Below are positions 10,001 to 17,592 of a stretch of DNA of 64,000 nucleotides, piece by piece. This DNA comes from CANHEE01 sp049316985 (GTDB lineage: Bacteria > Bacteroidota > Bacteroidia > Chitinophagales > Saprospiraceae): the NCBI GenBank assembly GCA_049316985.1, contig JBMOJB010000002.1:1-64000 (forward strand). The letters are read 5' to 3'. The position numbers and the translations under genes are program-made. Under the pieces are notes generated by a model. It saw only the letters and a list, made by a program, of their open reading frames with translations, was not told the DNA's origin and searched no databases. The stretch's first letter is position 1. Every line of letters starts with the position of its first letter.

Positions 10001-10713
10001 CAGGATTCAGCTACAAATTTATACCATACATCATTATTAGGTCCGCAAGTAGGTCCTAAATAAATCAAAGGTTGCCAATCTGCAGCGTAATAATTCTGAC
10101 CAATAACAGGATTTGCTGTAGGCGAATTTTGGATAAGTAGTGGAGTAGCTCCGCAGGGCTCATCGTTGGGATATGCTTTTGTAACACAAATGGTGCCTTC
10201 TAAACTAATATCGTTCGGAGTGGTGTTAGCACGCATAAAACGGAGATAATACCTGCTACTTTGGTTCTCCGGTGTAAATGTTGCCGAAGCAGTTGAATTT
10301 GTCCAATTGTCAACATTATTTTCCCTGGTACATACAACTGACTTATAATTTGCAGCTATCGAACAGTCTTTGCCGGCGGGAAGTTCATATACTTCCACCC
10401 AAGTCCACCTGTTACCTTTCTCTGTGTAAATGAAATTATATTGCTGACCTGCACTCATTGCGGTGATTTCAAACCATGCATCTCTATTGGATACACTATT
10501 GCCGCAAACCGGCTGCACGCCCAAAAAATTACTAAAATTTGAGCTGCCACAACACAATTCAACATTATGATTGTTGCAAGTGCCGGGGGTTGGATTGGCA
10601 ATAATCGCAGGGGCGTCGCAGGGTTTGTCTGTTGGCATCTGCGCCTGGACGGTCAAGGACAAAAATAAATGGCAGAGCACTGCTAGTGGCAGATAGCGTA
10701 ATTTGGAATACAT
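7012..10713 (-). CDS. Secreted T9SS repeat protein with gliding-motility-associated C-terminal domain
   Basis: A 1233-residue secreted protein. A signal peptide covers residues 1-24 (cut near VQAQ). Residues ~30-490 hold cysteine-rich sugar-binding-like modules without a clear family. Residues ~495-910 are eight diverged repeats of about 50 residues, each with a Cys near the start (ICFGxxYxFG type), a GTY turn and a closing GCDSxVxLxLTV strand. Two SprB-type repeats follow (SYIWSNAKTTQEITGLCEGIY and YSYEWSNGQKGITATNLAPG), then a PKD-like segment. The last ~85 residues are the gliding-motility-associated sorting domain: FPSIFSPNAQEGN, VIFDRWGNLVF and W(W)NGR. It is therefore expected to cross the outer membrane by T9SS and to stay on the surface or be released. 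It has its own promoter (10749-10756) and terminator, so it is a single-gene unit. Adhesion is the usual guess for such proteins; nothing here proves it. Confidence 0.92.
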   Translation of the reverse strand: MYSKLRYLPLAVLCHLFLSLTVQAQMPTDKPCDAPAIIANPTPGTCNNHNVELCCGSSNFSNFLGVQPVCGNSVSNRDAWFEITAMSAGQQYNFIYTEKGNRWTWVEVYELPAGKDCSIAANYKSVVCTRENNVDNWTNSTASATFTPENQSSRYYLRFMRANTTPNDISLEGTICVTKAYPNDEPCGATPLLIQNSPTANPVIGQNYYAADWQPLIYLGPTCGPNNDVWYKFVAESCSIDINLKNLTAGSYEIQAAILESVDGNCNNLREITPCGGTKNRYDDITLGADGLTVGRTYFVIVDGFSPPYFNATGRHSIVVYKKPNAPACPNIKTPCDCSTSIGCSGVIPFPNSVSGNFALSKAKGDPNVSGCIDLVPSKIPILGGSNKAEFCATYTAVPGDEFMAFDNVLNKDGNCELIAAQSKNIVYEAGNCSITLTPVCKDVNGFTPIYKLTAGKSYKFCRQVVADGSDLDCIGKNYESYCAFLWKIETKTYVNQTVCFGECYKFNNKDYCSSGTYTSTFVNPVTNCDSTVILNLTVRPKITNSFKITNICAEDGYKLGNETFYQTGIYTKIFKNINGCDSTVVVDLTVLPRLISNISPRLCYNEKFKIGGKEYGVSGTYSETLQSSKGCDSIVNFKLYIGPPIGNIEYKIICYGDTFYCKGKKFFNSGLDVLERYTAANGCDSLLRLNLTVLPDYSAMKSSRTICFGQAYKFGDSTLTKPGTYKHTYRTLASGMQCDSSVTLTLSVKDKIENHIVKVICFNETYTFGTKVLDKSTKDTIIYSSPGRCDSIVTLDLTVRPKLQSGTETKEICQGKGITYNGVYYDVPGVFDVFLKYPEGCDSAIIKLTIKVIVIDYPPFVNGYLCKNGLFEFNGKKYTIPGTYKDTVFTPILGCPTRIYTIIVSTDKDIKVTTTTTIESCPGKCDATAKVEVTNPANPLSYIWSNAKTTQEITGLCEGIYIVTISDNDGCSDTTRVIIKSNPATFTISTTTTNSSCDKAKNGTATVTSPTGAGYSYEWSNGQKGITATNLAPGTYTVTVKDINGCTNKKEDVVISPDPSPIKIDLPAKDSIVSGQTKTITVKTTPPTGLFFVWSPTLGVKEQGNNVFDFSPTLDTKYSVTATDANGCSATAMIFIRVSQVKFPSIFSPNAQEGNGLFQPTFIPDGVKVTNLVIFDRWGNLVFSYKEQKNWWNGRFKNDGEELASDVYAYYLEYTIDNVALPGQKGDITLIR

Positions 10714-10748
10714 AACTTAATAAATTAAAAAATCCAAGTAATTAATTA

Positions 10749-10756
10749 CAAAAATA
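10749..10756 (-). promoter_or_regulatory. Bacteroidota -7 promoter box for the T9SS repeat protein
   Basis: The minus strand reads TATTTTTG. The predicted start near 10743 leaves a leader of about 30 bases before the ATG at 10713. Confidence 0.5.
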
Positions 10757-10785
10757 GTGAATAATTTAACAAAATAGATTTTTTT

Positions 10786-12816
10786 TTAATCTGTAAATAT
10801 TCGTTGAATGCCAATCCTAAAGTAGGTATCGTATATTGGATAGTTGGGTGTCTGATAAAATACAGTACGCTTATCCCAGCTTCTCGTAAAATTTTCAAGC
10901 TTTACAAAAACACGTGTTCTTTTTACTTTGGCACTGATAAATACATCAGCAGATGGAAAGAATGGTGTAGAAATGCTGTTTTGCCAATAAAACTGACCGG
11001 TAAGGGCCTGATAAGCATCTGCCTGGTAAGAAGTGATGTATCTCAGCTCTAAGCCTGCACGAGCTAACATTGCTTTTTTTCTGAAAAGATTACCTTCAAT
11101 AAACGCACAATGTTTTCCACTGATTAAGGGTACATGGACTCTGTCATCTGTACTTTTTTGAAAGCTGACATAGTTGTCTAAGCCAATGTGCCAAAAACGG
11201 AGTGATTCAGTGAGCATTATTTGAAAAATACTAAGTCCGGAAGTAACTTGTCGTGGGCGCAAATTTTCACTGTAATAAATGTAATTGTTCAAAAGCTGGT
11301 AACTTCCTTCTGCCTTGAATCCGATTTTTTTTAATGTCCAGGCAGCCGAAAATGTAGTCTCGAAAGTTTTTTGGAAGTTATTTGTCCAGACTTCTTTTTC
11401 AACATTCAGCAATCTGTTTTGTAAAAACGCGGGTTGGTATCTTTGTTGCGTAAGTCGACCTTCTAATGTTCCCAAAGGCTCAAGATCCAAAAAAATATTT
11501 CCTTCCATCTTATACTCTCCAGCATTGGCCGGTAACATTCCCAAATGAAAGTAGGTATTTAATTGGAATCGGCTGAATGATTTGAAATCGATCTCTGCAA
11601 ATGCAAATAGATTTTGAACATTTTGATATTGGATGTCATCAAAAATTTGAATGAAACGATGCCTGATTCCCGCATCGAATCGATTTCCAATTGAATTTTG
11701 CCGCTGTGCGGTTCCGGAAAGGGAAATTCGGTTGTCAAACTCCTGTGTCTTTAAAAACAAACGGACACCCCGGCTGTCGCTAAGCAGATCGCCGAAATAA
11801 AGGCTATCGTTAATTTGCTGCGCAACTGTTCTATTGCCAAATTTTCCTGCAGATTTGTATTTCGTGAAAATTACATTAGCTTGATGAACCAACTGTAAAT
11901 TTCGATTTGAACTAACATTTCGATTCAGCTTCCAGCTATGCTTCCATTGTATGTTTCTACTGGTAAAAGTGACATTGACAGGGATACTGATTTTTGGAGG
12001 GATAGATTGTCTTCCTCCAATCAGTAAGGTATCTTTGTTGCGCAATGCGTCGTCGCTAATCAGGCCTCCGTTGTCATTTTGCTGAAAACCATTGCTGCTA
12101 AAACTCAAATACCAGCTATATTTATTTTTTATTTGTGCGAGTGCTGCTCCCCAATTCGAATTGATTGCACTTTGATTGATTAGTTTGTAATCTCCGGTCG
12201 TACTACTGTTGATCCTTTTCCAATTTAAGGTGAAATAAATATCTTTCTTGTAGTGCCCACCATATTCAAAATCCAGATTACTGTCATTGCCCATCGACCT
12301 GAAGGTCCATTTGCCTTGGGAAAAACTTTTATCTCCAACATAAAACCTGAAATCCTGATTATTGAAAAAATAAGCATCAAACTGATGAAATCCTAAGTCA
12401 AATCCCATTCGGTTGGAAACAGGTCGATTAAGCGGACGAGCTGCTGAGCCAGGATAACCAAGACTGACTAATTCATCATTTCGCATTCTCAAAGGAAGAT
12501 ATTGCTGAAAATGATTGTCAAGGGAAGTATCTGTAAATAGGTAAATTCTTTCCGGATGGCTTGAGCTAAAGTACCGGACCTGGGCGGTATCCGGCAAAGA
12601 AAAGGTGGTTTTCGGAATAGTATCATTCTGCTGTGTCGCCCTAATAAAATTGTCGGTATCCCCCTTCGTACCTTGTGGTATCTGTGCCGTAGTTTTGAAA
12701 ATTATAGCGATTAGTAAACAAAGTATAATGGATCCGGTCCTTAGCATAGGGATGATCGGTAGCAATGTAATTTTCATAAATTGTATGCCTGAAATCAGAT
12801 TCTTTACTATTTTCAA
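10786..12816 (-). CDS. Putative porin (Porin_10 family outer-membrane beta-barrel)
   Basis: Up to 676 residues. After a signal-peptide-like region (IILCLLIAIIFKTTAQ) the protein shows the Bacteroidota putative-porin pattern: a short disordered linker, a YLFTDTSLDNHFQQYLPLR segment, then long alternating polar/aromatic strands typical of a transmembrane barrel, ending with YFRIGIQRIFTD, i.e. an even-spaced aromatic terminal strand. Methionines at residues 14 (12777) and 24 (12747) are alternative starts that place the signal peptide closer to the N-terminus; the earlier start would add an odd polar extension. The gene begins only 6 bases after the stop of ytxJ, suggesting cotranscription. Substrate unknown. 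Confidence 0.8.
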   Translation of the reverse strand: MKIVKNLISGIQFMKITLLPIIPMLRTGSIILCLLIAIIFKTTAQIPQGTKGDTDNFIRATQQNDTIPKTTFSLPDTAQVRYFSSSHPERIYLFTDTSLDNHFQQYLPLRMRNDELVSLGYPGSAARPLNRPVSNRMGFDLGFHQFDAYFFNNQDFRFYVGDKSFSQGKWTFRSMGNDSNLDFEYGGHYKKDIYFTLNWKRINSSTTGDYKLINQSAINSNWGAALAQIKNKYSWYLSFSSNGFQQNDNGGLISDDALRNKDTLLIGGRQSIPPKISIPVNVTFTSRNIQWKHSWKLNRNVSSNRNLQLVHQANVIFTKYKSAGKFGNRTVAQQINDSLYFGDLLSDSRGVRLFLKTQEFDNRISLSGTAQRQNSIGNRFDAGIRHRFIQIFDDIQYQNVQNLFAFAEIDFKSFSRFQLNTYFHLGMLPANAGEYKMEGNIFLDLEPLGTLEGRLTQQRYQPAFLQNRLLNVEKEVWTNNFQKTFETTFSAAWTLKKIGFKAEGSYQLLNNYIYYSENLRPRQVTSGLSIFQIMLTESLRFWHIGLDNYVSFQKSTDDRVHVPLISGKHCAFIEGNLFRKKAMLARAGLELRYITSYQADAYQALTGQFYWQNSISTPFFPSADVFISAKVKRTRVFVKLENFTRSWDKRTVFYQTPNYPIYDTYFRIGIQRIFTD

Positions 12817-12822
12817 GTCGAT

Positions 12823-13170
12823 TTAGAGCATTTGCGTTTGCAAAGCTTCGTGAATCTCATCCACAGTAATATCCAGATGCGAGGCATCGTAAATACATTC
12901 ACCATTTACAATTAGTAAAACTTGCGGAGATTCGTGATGTACTTGAAATTTTTCAGCTATGGCTAGTGAAATCATCCTCATACTCTTGACATCCACATAG
13001 TAACATTCCGGGTTGCCGGGCTCAAAGTCCCAGTTTGCTTCCAGTCTGCTTTTGGCCATAAAACTGATCGAACAGGTGGTGGAATGTTTGAATATCAGGC
13101 AAGGCACCGTTGAAGAATGTGCAATTAGGTCACTAATTTGATCTGCACTTGTTAATTCGTTCCAGGTCAT
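12823..13170 (-). CDS. ytxJ: Bacillithiol system thioredoxin-like protein YtxJ
   Basis: A 115-residue thioredoxin-fold protein of the YtxJ/DUF2847 family (TIGR04019). The family signature is the single-cysteine active site following a short strand: LIFKHSTTCSISFMAK, here Thr-Thr-Cys-Ser. The later parts YYVDVKSMR, FQVHHESPQVLLIVNGE (cis-Pro loop) and a C-terminal helix are all present, and the length is normal. The family is proposed to act as a monothiol bacilliredoxin removing bacillithiol from oxidised protein thiols; this role is inferred from phylogenetic co-occurrence. It lies directly upstream of the porin gene and just downstream of a hairpin (13186-13230). Confidence 0.88.
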   Translation of the reverse strand: MTWNELTSADQISDLIAHSSTVPCLIFKHSTTCSISFMAKSRLEANWDFEPGNPECYYVDVKSMRMISLAIAEKFQVHHESPQVLLIVNGECIYDASHLDITVDEIHEALQTQML

Positions 13171-13185
13171 TGTTTTTTAAAATTT

Positions 13186-13230
13186 AAAAAGCGCCTATAG
13201 TCGCGATACACGAAGCTAGGGCGCTTTTTT
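13186..13230. terminator. Hairpin terminator between the small lipoprotein gene and ytxJ
   Basis: AAAAAGCGCC (13186-13195) pairs with GGCGCTTTTT on the other side of a ~20-base loop. On the minus strand the 3' arm runs into U residues only 16 bases before the ytxJ ATG, so it can end the lipoprotein transcript or act as an attenuator in front of ytxJ. Confidence 0.65.
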
Positions 13231-13262
13231 CAGTAAAATTTATGCAGCCAGAAATCAAAAAA

Positions 13263-13377
13263 ATTATTTACTGATTTCAAAATTGGTTGGACATCCGACA
13301 CCACGGTTACAAGATGAAGCCAATCCAACGCATGCTATTAATGATACGAAAACAAAAATCTTTTTCCAAGTATTCAT
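13263..13377 (-). pseudogene. Small lipoprotein gene, apparently frameshifted
   Basis: From the ATG at 13375-13377 the minus strand reads MNTWKKIFVFVSLIACVGLG, a typical lipoprotein signal sequence, but then stops after 23 residues. Dropping one C from the CCC run at 13319-13321 restores a 37-residue reading: ...CVGLASSCNRGVGCPTNFEI SK, stop. The restored form has a lipobox (LASSC) and the short CNRGVGCPTNF tail that resembles small lipoproteins of Bacteroidota. The gene is followed by a hairpin terminator. Either it is a genuine one-base frameshift or a sequencing/assembly error; alternatively the resemblance is accidental and there is no gene. Confidence 0.5.
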
Positions 13378-13631
13378 GGTAGATGAATTTTTCTGTGTTT
13401 GATGTAAAATTACAATTGTATAACGTTTTGCAACTGACTTTATTTTCAGCTTTTCACATTATTTGCAAAATTAAAATGATTCTGTCAATATTCAAGGAAT
13501 TCACACAGTTTTTATCAGAGAGGCTCTTTTTTTGACTTAGAAATGAACATATTCGTTTCCTGGAGGTTCAACTTTTAGTATTTTCAAATTATTGACCTGC
13601 CGAATTAAGGCCTTTAAACCCAATAAATGCG

Positions 13632-14027
13632 ATGAAGAATCCCGTTCTGATTTTCGATGGTGTATGTTTGCTTTGCAACAAATGGGTGCAATTCGTGCTG
13701 TTACATGACAAAAAAGAGATTTTTAGGTTTGTTTCTTTGCAGTCTGCGCAAGGACAAGCACTGATGAAGCCGCTCAATACAAATGGGAAGACGCCTGATT
13801 CAGTGGTTTTGATTGTGGATAACAAATATTACCTGGAGAGTGACGCGGCATTGGAAACTTTAAAGTTGTTGGGAGGAATCTGGCGATTCAGTTTTATTTT
13901 GAAACTCTGTCCACAAATTATTAGAAATTATATTTACAGGATTATTGCTCGAAATAGATACCGCTGGTTTGGCGAGACTGAAATTTGCATGGTCCCGGAT
14001 CCGAAATGGGCTGATAGATTTTTATAA
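13632..14027 (+). CDS. Thiol-disulfide oxidoreductase DCC family protein (DUF393)
   Basis: A 131-residue protein with the family signature FDGVCLLCNKWVQFVL near the N-terminus, where Asp-x-x-Cys-x-x-Cys (DGVCLLC) gives the DCC family its name and a likely redox-active cysteine pair. Later family features are present: RFVSLQSAQGQAL, DSVVLIVDNKYYLESDAAL and a C-terminal YRIIARNRYRWFG. The length is normal. It probably acts in the cytoplasm; the substrate is unknown. It is convergent with gcvT and separated from it by a 16-bp stem-loop. Confidence 0.9.
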   Translation: MKNPVLIFDGVCLLCNKWVQFVLLHDKKEIFRFVSLQSAQGQALMKPLNTNGKTPDSVVLIVDNKYYLESDAALETLKLLGGIWRFSFILKLCPQIIRNYIYRIIARNRYRWFGETEICMVPDPKWADRFL

Positions 14028-14028
14028 A

Positions 14029-14075
14029 ATTACAAATGCTTCATCACTTTAATACAGTAATGAAGCATTTGTAAT
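14029..14075. terminator. Bidirectional stem-loop between convergent genes (DCC protein and gcvT)
   Basis: Arms 14029-14044 and 14060-14075 pair perfectly over 16 bases around a 15-base loop. It begins two bases after the DCC-gene stop. The flanking U-tracts are short, so termination is inferred from position and stem strength. Confidence 0.7.
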
Positions 14076-14090
14076 GGAGTACTTCGATTT

Positions 14091-15200
14091 CTAATTTTTG
14101 TTGATAAAAGGGAGACTGCTAACCGTTGCCTCTAATCTTTTACCTCCGATAACGACATTTATTTTGGTGCCAGCTTTCGCAAACGCAGTTTTTACATAAC
14201 CCATTCCAATTGGAATATCCAGAGTTGGCGAACTGGTTCCGGAGGTGACTTTCCCAATTTCATTGCCCTCCAAATCTTCAATCACATAATCGTGGCGCGG
14301 CACTCTTCTGTCCTGCAGCGTAAATCCAACTAGTTTGCGTTGGAGTCCGTCAGTTTTTTGTTGTTTCAAGTAGTCACTGTCTACAAAATCACCCTTTTGT
14401 AATTTTGTAATCCATCCTAATCCTGCTTCAAGTGGAGAAGTGCTGTCATCGATGTCATTTCCGTATAGACAGAAGCCCATTTCAAGGCGGAGTGTGTCAC
14501 GTGCACCTAATCCCGCCGGTTTCATATCGTAAGCTGCTCCTGCTTCGAAAATAGCGTCCCAAAGTTTCGCCGTAAATTCTTCCGGACAATACAATTCAAA
14601 ACCTCCTGCACCCGTATAACCGGTGGCAGAAATCAAGATATTTTCTATACCGGCAACAACTCCTTTTGTAAAATTATAGTATTTTATTGACGAAAGATCT
14701 ACATCAGTAAGGCTTTGTAATGCTTGAATGGCTTTTGGTCCTTGTACCGCGATAAGTCCCGCATATTCAGAAATATTAATCATTCGGGTATCAAAAGTAT
14801 TGTTGTCGGAAATCCACTTCCAGTCTTTTTCGATATTGGAAGCGTTGACAACCAGCATAAAAGCTTGTTCACCTTCTGCGCAAGTATCATTGCCCAGTCG
14901 ATACACCAATAGGTCATCTACAATACCGCCTTTACCATTTGGCAAGCAAGAGTATTGGATTTCACCATGAGAAAGCTTGGATGCGTCATTTGAAGTTACT
15001 TTCTGAACGAGATCTAAAGCCTCTTTTCCGCGAATGATAAACTCACCCATGTGCGATACATCAAAAACTCCTACTGAATTTCGAACAGCAAAATGCTCTT
15101 CTTTGATGCTGGAATATGAAATTGGCATATTGTATCCTGCGAATTCAGCCATTTTTGCTCCCAGTGCAATGTGTTTTTCTGTTAATGGTGTTGATTTCAT
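14091..15200 (-). CDS. gcvT: Aminomethyltransferase (glycine cleavage system T protein)
   Basis: A 369-residue T protein that moves the methylene group from the aminomethyl-lipoyl H protein to tetrahydrofolate, releasing ammonia, in glycine breakdown. Family marks are the N-terminal LTEKHIALGAKMAEFAGYNM, VFDVSHMGEF (with the catalytic-region Asp), the folate-binding domain with ATGYTGAGGFELYC and GARDTLRLEMGFCLYGNDID, and the C-terminal VTSGTSSPTLDIPIGMGYV. Length is normal. The P and H protein genes are not in the window. It is separated from tpiA by about 70 bases; the sequence TACAAAAGTG near 15240 resembles, but does not match exactly, a reverse promoter box. Confidence 0.96.
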   Translation of the reverse strand: MKSTPLTEKHIALGAKMAEFAGYNMPISYSSIKEEHFAVRNSVGVFDVSHMGEFIIRGKEALDLVQKVTSNDASKLSHGEIQYSCLPNGKGGIVDDLLVYRLGNDTCAEGEQAFMLVVNASNIEKDWKWISDNNTFDTRMINISEYAGLIAVQGPKAIQALQSLTDVDLSSIKYYNFTKGVVAGIENILISATGYTGAGGFELYCPEEFTAKLWDAIFEAGAAYDMKPAGLGARDTLRLEMGFCLYGNDIDDSTSPLEAGLGWITKLQKGDFVDSDYLKQQKTDGLQRKLVGFTLQDRRVPRHDYVIEDLEGNEIGKVTSGTSSPTLDIPIGMGYVKTAFAKAGTKINVVIGGKRLEATVSSLPFINKN

Positions 15201-15272
15201 ACTATTAATGCTTTCCCAACAGGGATTTTTTTATTGATACAAAAGTGAAAATTTAATAATTATAGTGGGGTA

Positions 15273-16028
15273 TCAAAAGCTATTTGCAATCTGCAGGAAG
15301 TCCTCTGCAATCAACGAAGCGCCACCGATTAGTCCACCGTCAACATCCGCGAGTGCGAACAATTCTTTTGCGTTTTTTGCATTGCAACTTCCGCCGTAAA
15401 GGATAGATATATTTTTAGCTATTGTATTCCCAAACCTTTTTTTCATCAACTTTCTGATTGCGGCGTGCATTTCTTGTGCCTGATCCGGCGAAGCAGTAAG
15501 GCCTGTGCCAATTGCCCAGATTGGCTCGTAAGCAATAACAATTTTAGAAATTTCTTCTTCGGTGAGGCTGAACAGTGCATTTTGCAACTGGTTTTCTACA
15601 AATGGTATGTGTTTGCCGGCTTGCCTCATTTCAAGAGGTTCGCCACAGCAAAATATAGGTGTAATTCCTGTTTGCAGCGCCGATTTTACTTTTCTGGAAA
15701 TAAATTCATCGCTCTCGTGAAAATATTGTCGACGTTCAGAATGCCCTAGAATGACGAACGAAGCACCGACAGCATGCAGCATTTCTGCAGAGATTTCTCC
15801 CGTAAAAGCTCCTTTTGCTTCCGGATGCATGTTTTGAGCTCCGAGGTGGATATTCTTTTTTCTTGCAATAACTTTCTGTACGCTTTGGAGATTAACAAAA
15901 GGAGTGCAGAGCACCAATGAAACGCGCGCAGGGAATTTGCCGCCGGCCACGGCTTTGGCAAGTTGGACACCCTCGTCAATGGTTTTGTTCATTTTCCAGT
16001 TACCTGCTACAATTTTCTTTCTTGCCAC
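15273..16028 (-). CDS. tpiA: Triose-phosphate isomerase
   Basis: A 251-residue glycolytic enzyme interconverting dihydroxyacetone phosphate and glyceraldehyde 3-phosphate. The catalytic residues are visible: Lys of VAGNWKMNK near the N-terminus, His of VILGHSERR, and Glu of IAYEPIWAIGTG. The phosphate-binding ILYGGSCNAKNA and GGLIGGASL stretches are present. Length is normal for a cytoplasmic homodimer. A promoter box lies at 16079-16086. It may be cotranscribed with gcvT, which follows after 72 bases. Confidence 0.98.
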   Translation of the reverse strand: MARKKIVAGNWKMNKTIDEGVQLAKAVAGGKFPARVSLVLCTPFVNLQSVQKVIARKKNIHLGAQNMHPEAKGAFTGEISAEMLHAVGASFVILGHSERRQYFHESDEFISRKVKSALQTGITPIFCCGEPLEMRQAGKHIPFVENQLQNALFSLTEEEISKIVIAYEPIWAIGTGLTASPDQAQEMHAAIRKLMKKRFGNTIAKNISILYGGSCNAKNAKELFALADVDGGLIGGASLIAEDFLQIANSF

Positions 16029-16078
16029 TTTAGGAGTGAATTTTGAAATCCAAGAGGATTCTAGTGATGTAATAGCCG

Positions 16079-16086
16079 CAAAAATA
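16079..16086 (-). promoter_or_regulatory. Bacteroidota -7 promoter box for tpiA
   Basis: The minus strand reads TATTTTTG; transcription would begin near 16072, about 45 bases before the ATG at 16028. Confidence 0.5.
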
Positions 16087-16189
16087 GTTTTTTTCTTTTC
16101 AAAAATCTGTACATTACATTTATTTGTTGTTTTTTTGGGCGGTTAGTGACCATCGTGCTGTCCTGCCTTTACATACAATAAAATTCTCC

Positions 16190-17509
16190 ATGTCATCAAT
16201 ACTGATTTACGCTGTTGTATTCAGCCCACGCTCGCGGTATATTTTCCACGAAATGTTCGGAAGAATGTTGGGCTTACAACCTGTTTTTACCTGTTCTCCG
16301 GAAGAATACCAATGTCATAAGGGTGCGAAAATCAATTACTCAAGTACCGCACTTGATGAGGATGAGATACAGGTGTATCCACACGGAATCCTGGAAGAGC
16401 AGGGTGTTAAGCAACATTCAGAAATCGATCGCTTATTTGAAAGCACAACATCTTTCTCGTTAACAGTTCGAGAGAAATTAGTCATTGGCTCGCATAGTTT
16501 AAGAATTGAACATGATATTTTTTCAGCTGCGTTTTACCTTTTGGCAAGATATGAGGAGTATCTTCCATTTGATGCCGACCATCACAACAGATTCAGTTCA
16601 GGACTCAGTGTGGCTTTTAGACATGGTTTTCTTCGCAAACCGATAATTCAGGAATGGGCAGTCGCTTTAGGCGATGCGCTTCTATTTTTTTTCCCCGATC
16701 TTGTTTTGAGCGGCGCTAAATTTCAGCAGGTAATCACCATTGATATTGATCAGGCTTTCAAATACAGGAACAAGTCTTTTTTGCGAACCCTTGGAGGGCT
16801 CTTGTTAAATCCACGTACTTTTGCAGAGCGATTTAGGGTTTTGTTGCGTACAGAAAAAGATCCATTTGATAGTTTCGACGAGATGATTCAATTATTTGAA
16901 GACAGAAAGGAAAAGGTACTTTTTTTTGTTTTAATAGGCGATATCGGTGCCTATGACAAAAACATTGATAGTAGAAATGTTGAATTTCAAAACATAATCA
17001 AACTTTTGGATAAAAAATTTACCGTTGGAATTCATCCTTCCTATGCAAGTAATCAGTCAGAAAATGCGATTGCACTCAGTCAATTGAAAAAAGAGAAAGA
17101 GCGACTGGAAAATATACTGCAACACCCAATAGAAATTAGCCGGCAACATTATCTGAAACTAGAGTTTCCTGTTACCTATCGACGATTGATTGAAGCAGGA
17201 ATAAAAGCCGATTACTCGATGGGTTATGCCGATGAAATAGGTTATCGGGCATCAACCGGAATGCCGTTTTTCTGGTTTGACCTGTTGCTGGAGACAAGCA
17301 CTTCCCTTTTGGTACATCCTTTTCAATGTATGGATGTGACATTAAAAAATTATTTGCAATTAAATGCAGAGGAGGCAAGTCGTCAAGTTGCTGAAATGAA
17401 AAAATGTGCCGGCGATTTGGGCGGAGAGTTCGCGCTGATATGGCACAATAGTTCTTTCGACCATGAGTGGGAAGGATGGAAACTGGAATCTTTTATTGGT
17501 GAAGCATAA
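16190..17509 (+). CDS. Polysaccharide deacetylase-like protein
   Basis: With the start at 16190 the protein has 439 residues (an upstream ATG at 16124 adds 22 residues of unlikely sequence). The N-terminal ~130 residues (SSILIYAVVFSPRSRYIFHEMFG...) resemble the DUF7033-type domain found before NodB-like deacetylase domains in Bacteroidota. The second part has the NodB-like layout: VITIDIDQAFKY (the metal-binding Asp region), FFVLIGDIGAYD, GIHPSYAS (His on the conserved strand), and ALIWHNSSFDHEW near the end. It would thus be a cytoplasmic carbohydrate-modifying enzyme or relative; no signal peptide is seen. It is divergent from tpiA. Precise substrate is unknown. Confidence 0.75.
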   Translation: MSSILIYAVVFSPRSRYIFHEMFGRMLGLQPVFTCSPEEYQCHKGAKINYSSTALDEDEIQVYPHGILEEQGVKQHSEIDRLFESTTSFSLTVREKLVIGSHSLRIEHDIFSAAFYLLARYEEYLPFDADHHNRFSSGLSVAFRHGFLRKPIIQEWAVALGDALLFFFPDLVLSGAKFQQVITIDIDQAFKYRNKSFLRTLGGLLLNPRTFAERFRVLLRTEKDPFDSFDEMIQLFEDRKEKVLFFVLIGDIGAYDKNIDSRNVEFQNIIKLLDKKFTVGIHPSYASNQSENAIALSQLKKEKERLENILQHPIEISRQHYLKLEFPVTYRRLIEAGIKADYSMGYADEIGYRASTGMPFFWFDLLLETSTSLLVHPFQCMDVTLKNYLQLNAEEASRQVAEMKKCAGDLGGEFALIWHNSSFDHEWEGWKLESFIGEA

Positions 17510-17570
17510 TTGCTAATAGGATTTCGAAAAATCAATTACTCATATTGATCAACATAGAAACTAAAAATTA

Positions 17571-17578
17571 TACCTTTG
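17571..17578 (+). promoter_or_regulatory. Bacteroidota -7 promoter box for the nitroreductase/trmB unit
   Basis: TACCTTTG, with a TTG at 17545-17547 about 23 bases upstream as a possible -33 element. It lies upstream of the ATG at 17593 and downstream of the first in-frame ATG at 17545, which decides the start of the nitroreductase in favour of 17593. Confidence 0.6.
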
Positions 17579-17592
17579 CAAAAAAATTGAAA

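Noticed and set aside
13589..13825. 78-codon minus-strand frame
   Set aside because: It lies opposite the DCC oxidoreductase gene, which has clear family motifs on the plus strand.
16124..16189. Upstream in-frame extension of the deacetylase-like protein
   Set aside because: The 22 extra residues do not resemble the family N-terminus, while the ATG at 16190 directly precedes the conserved part.
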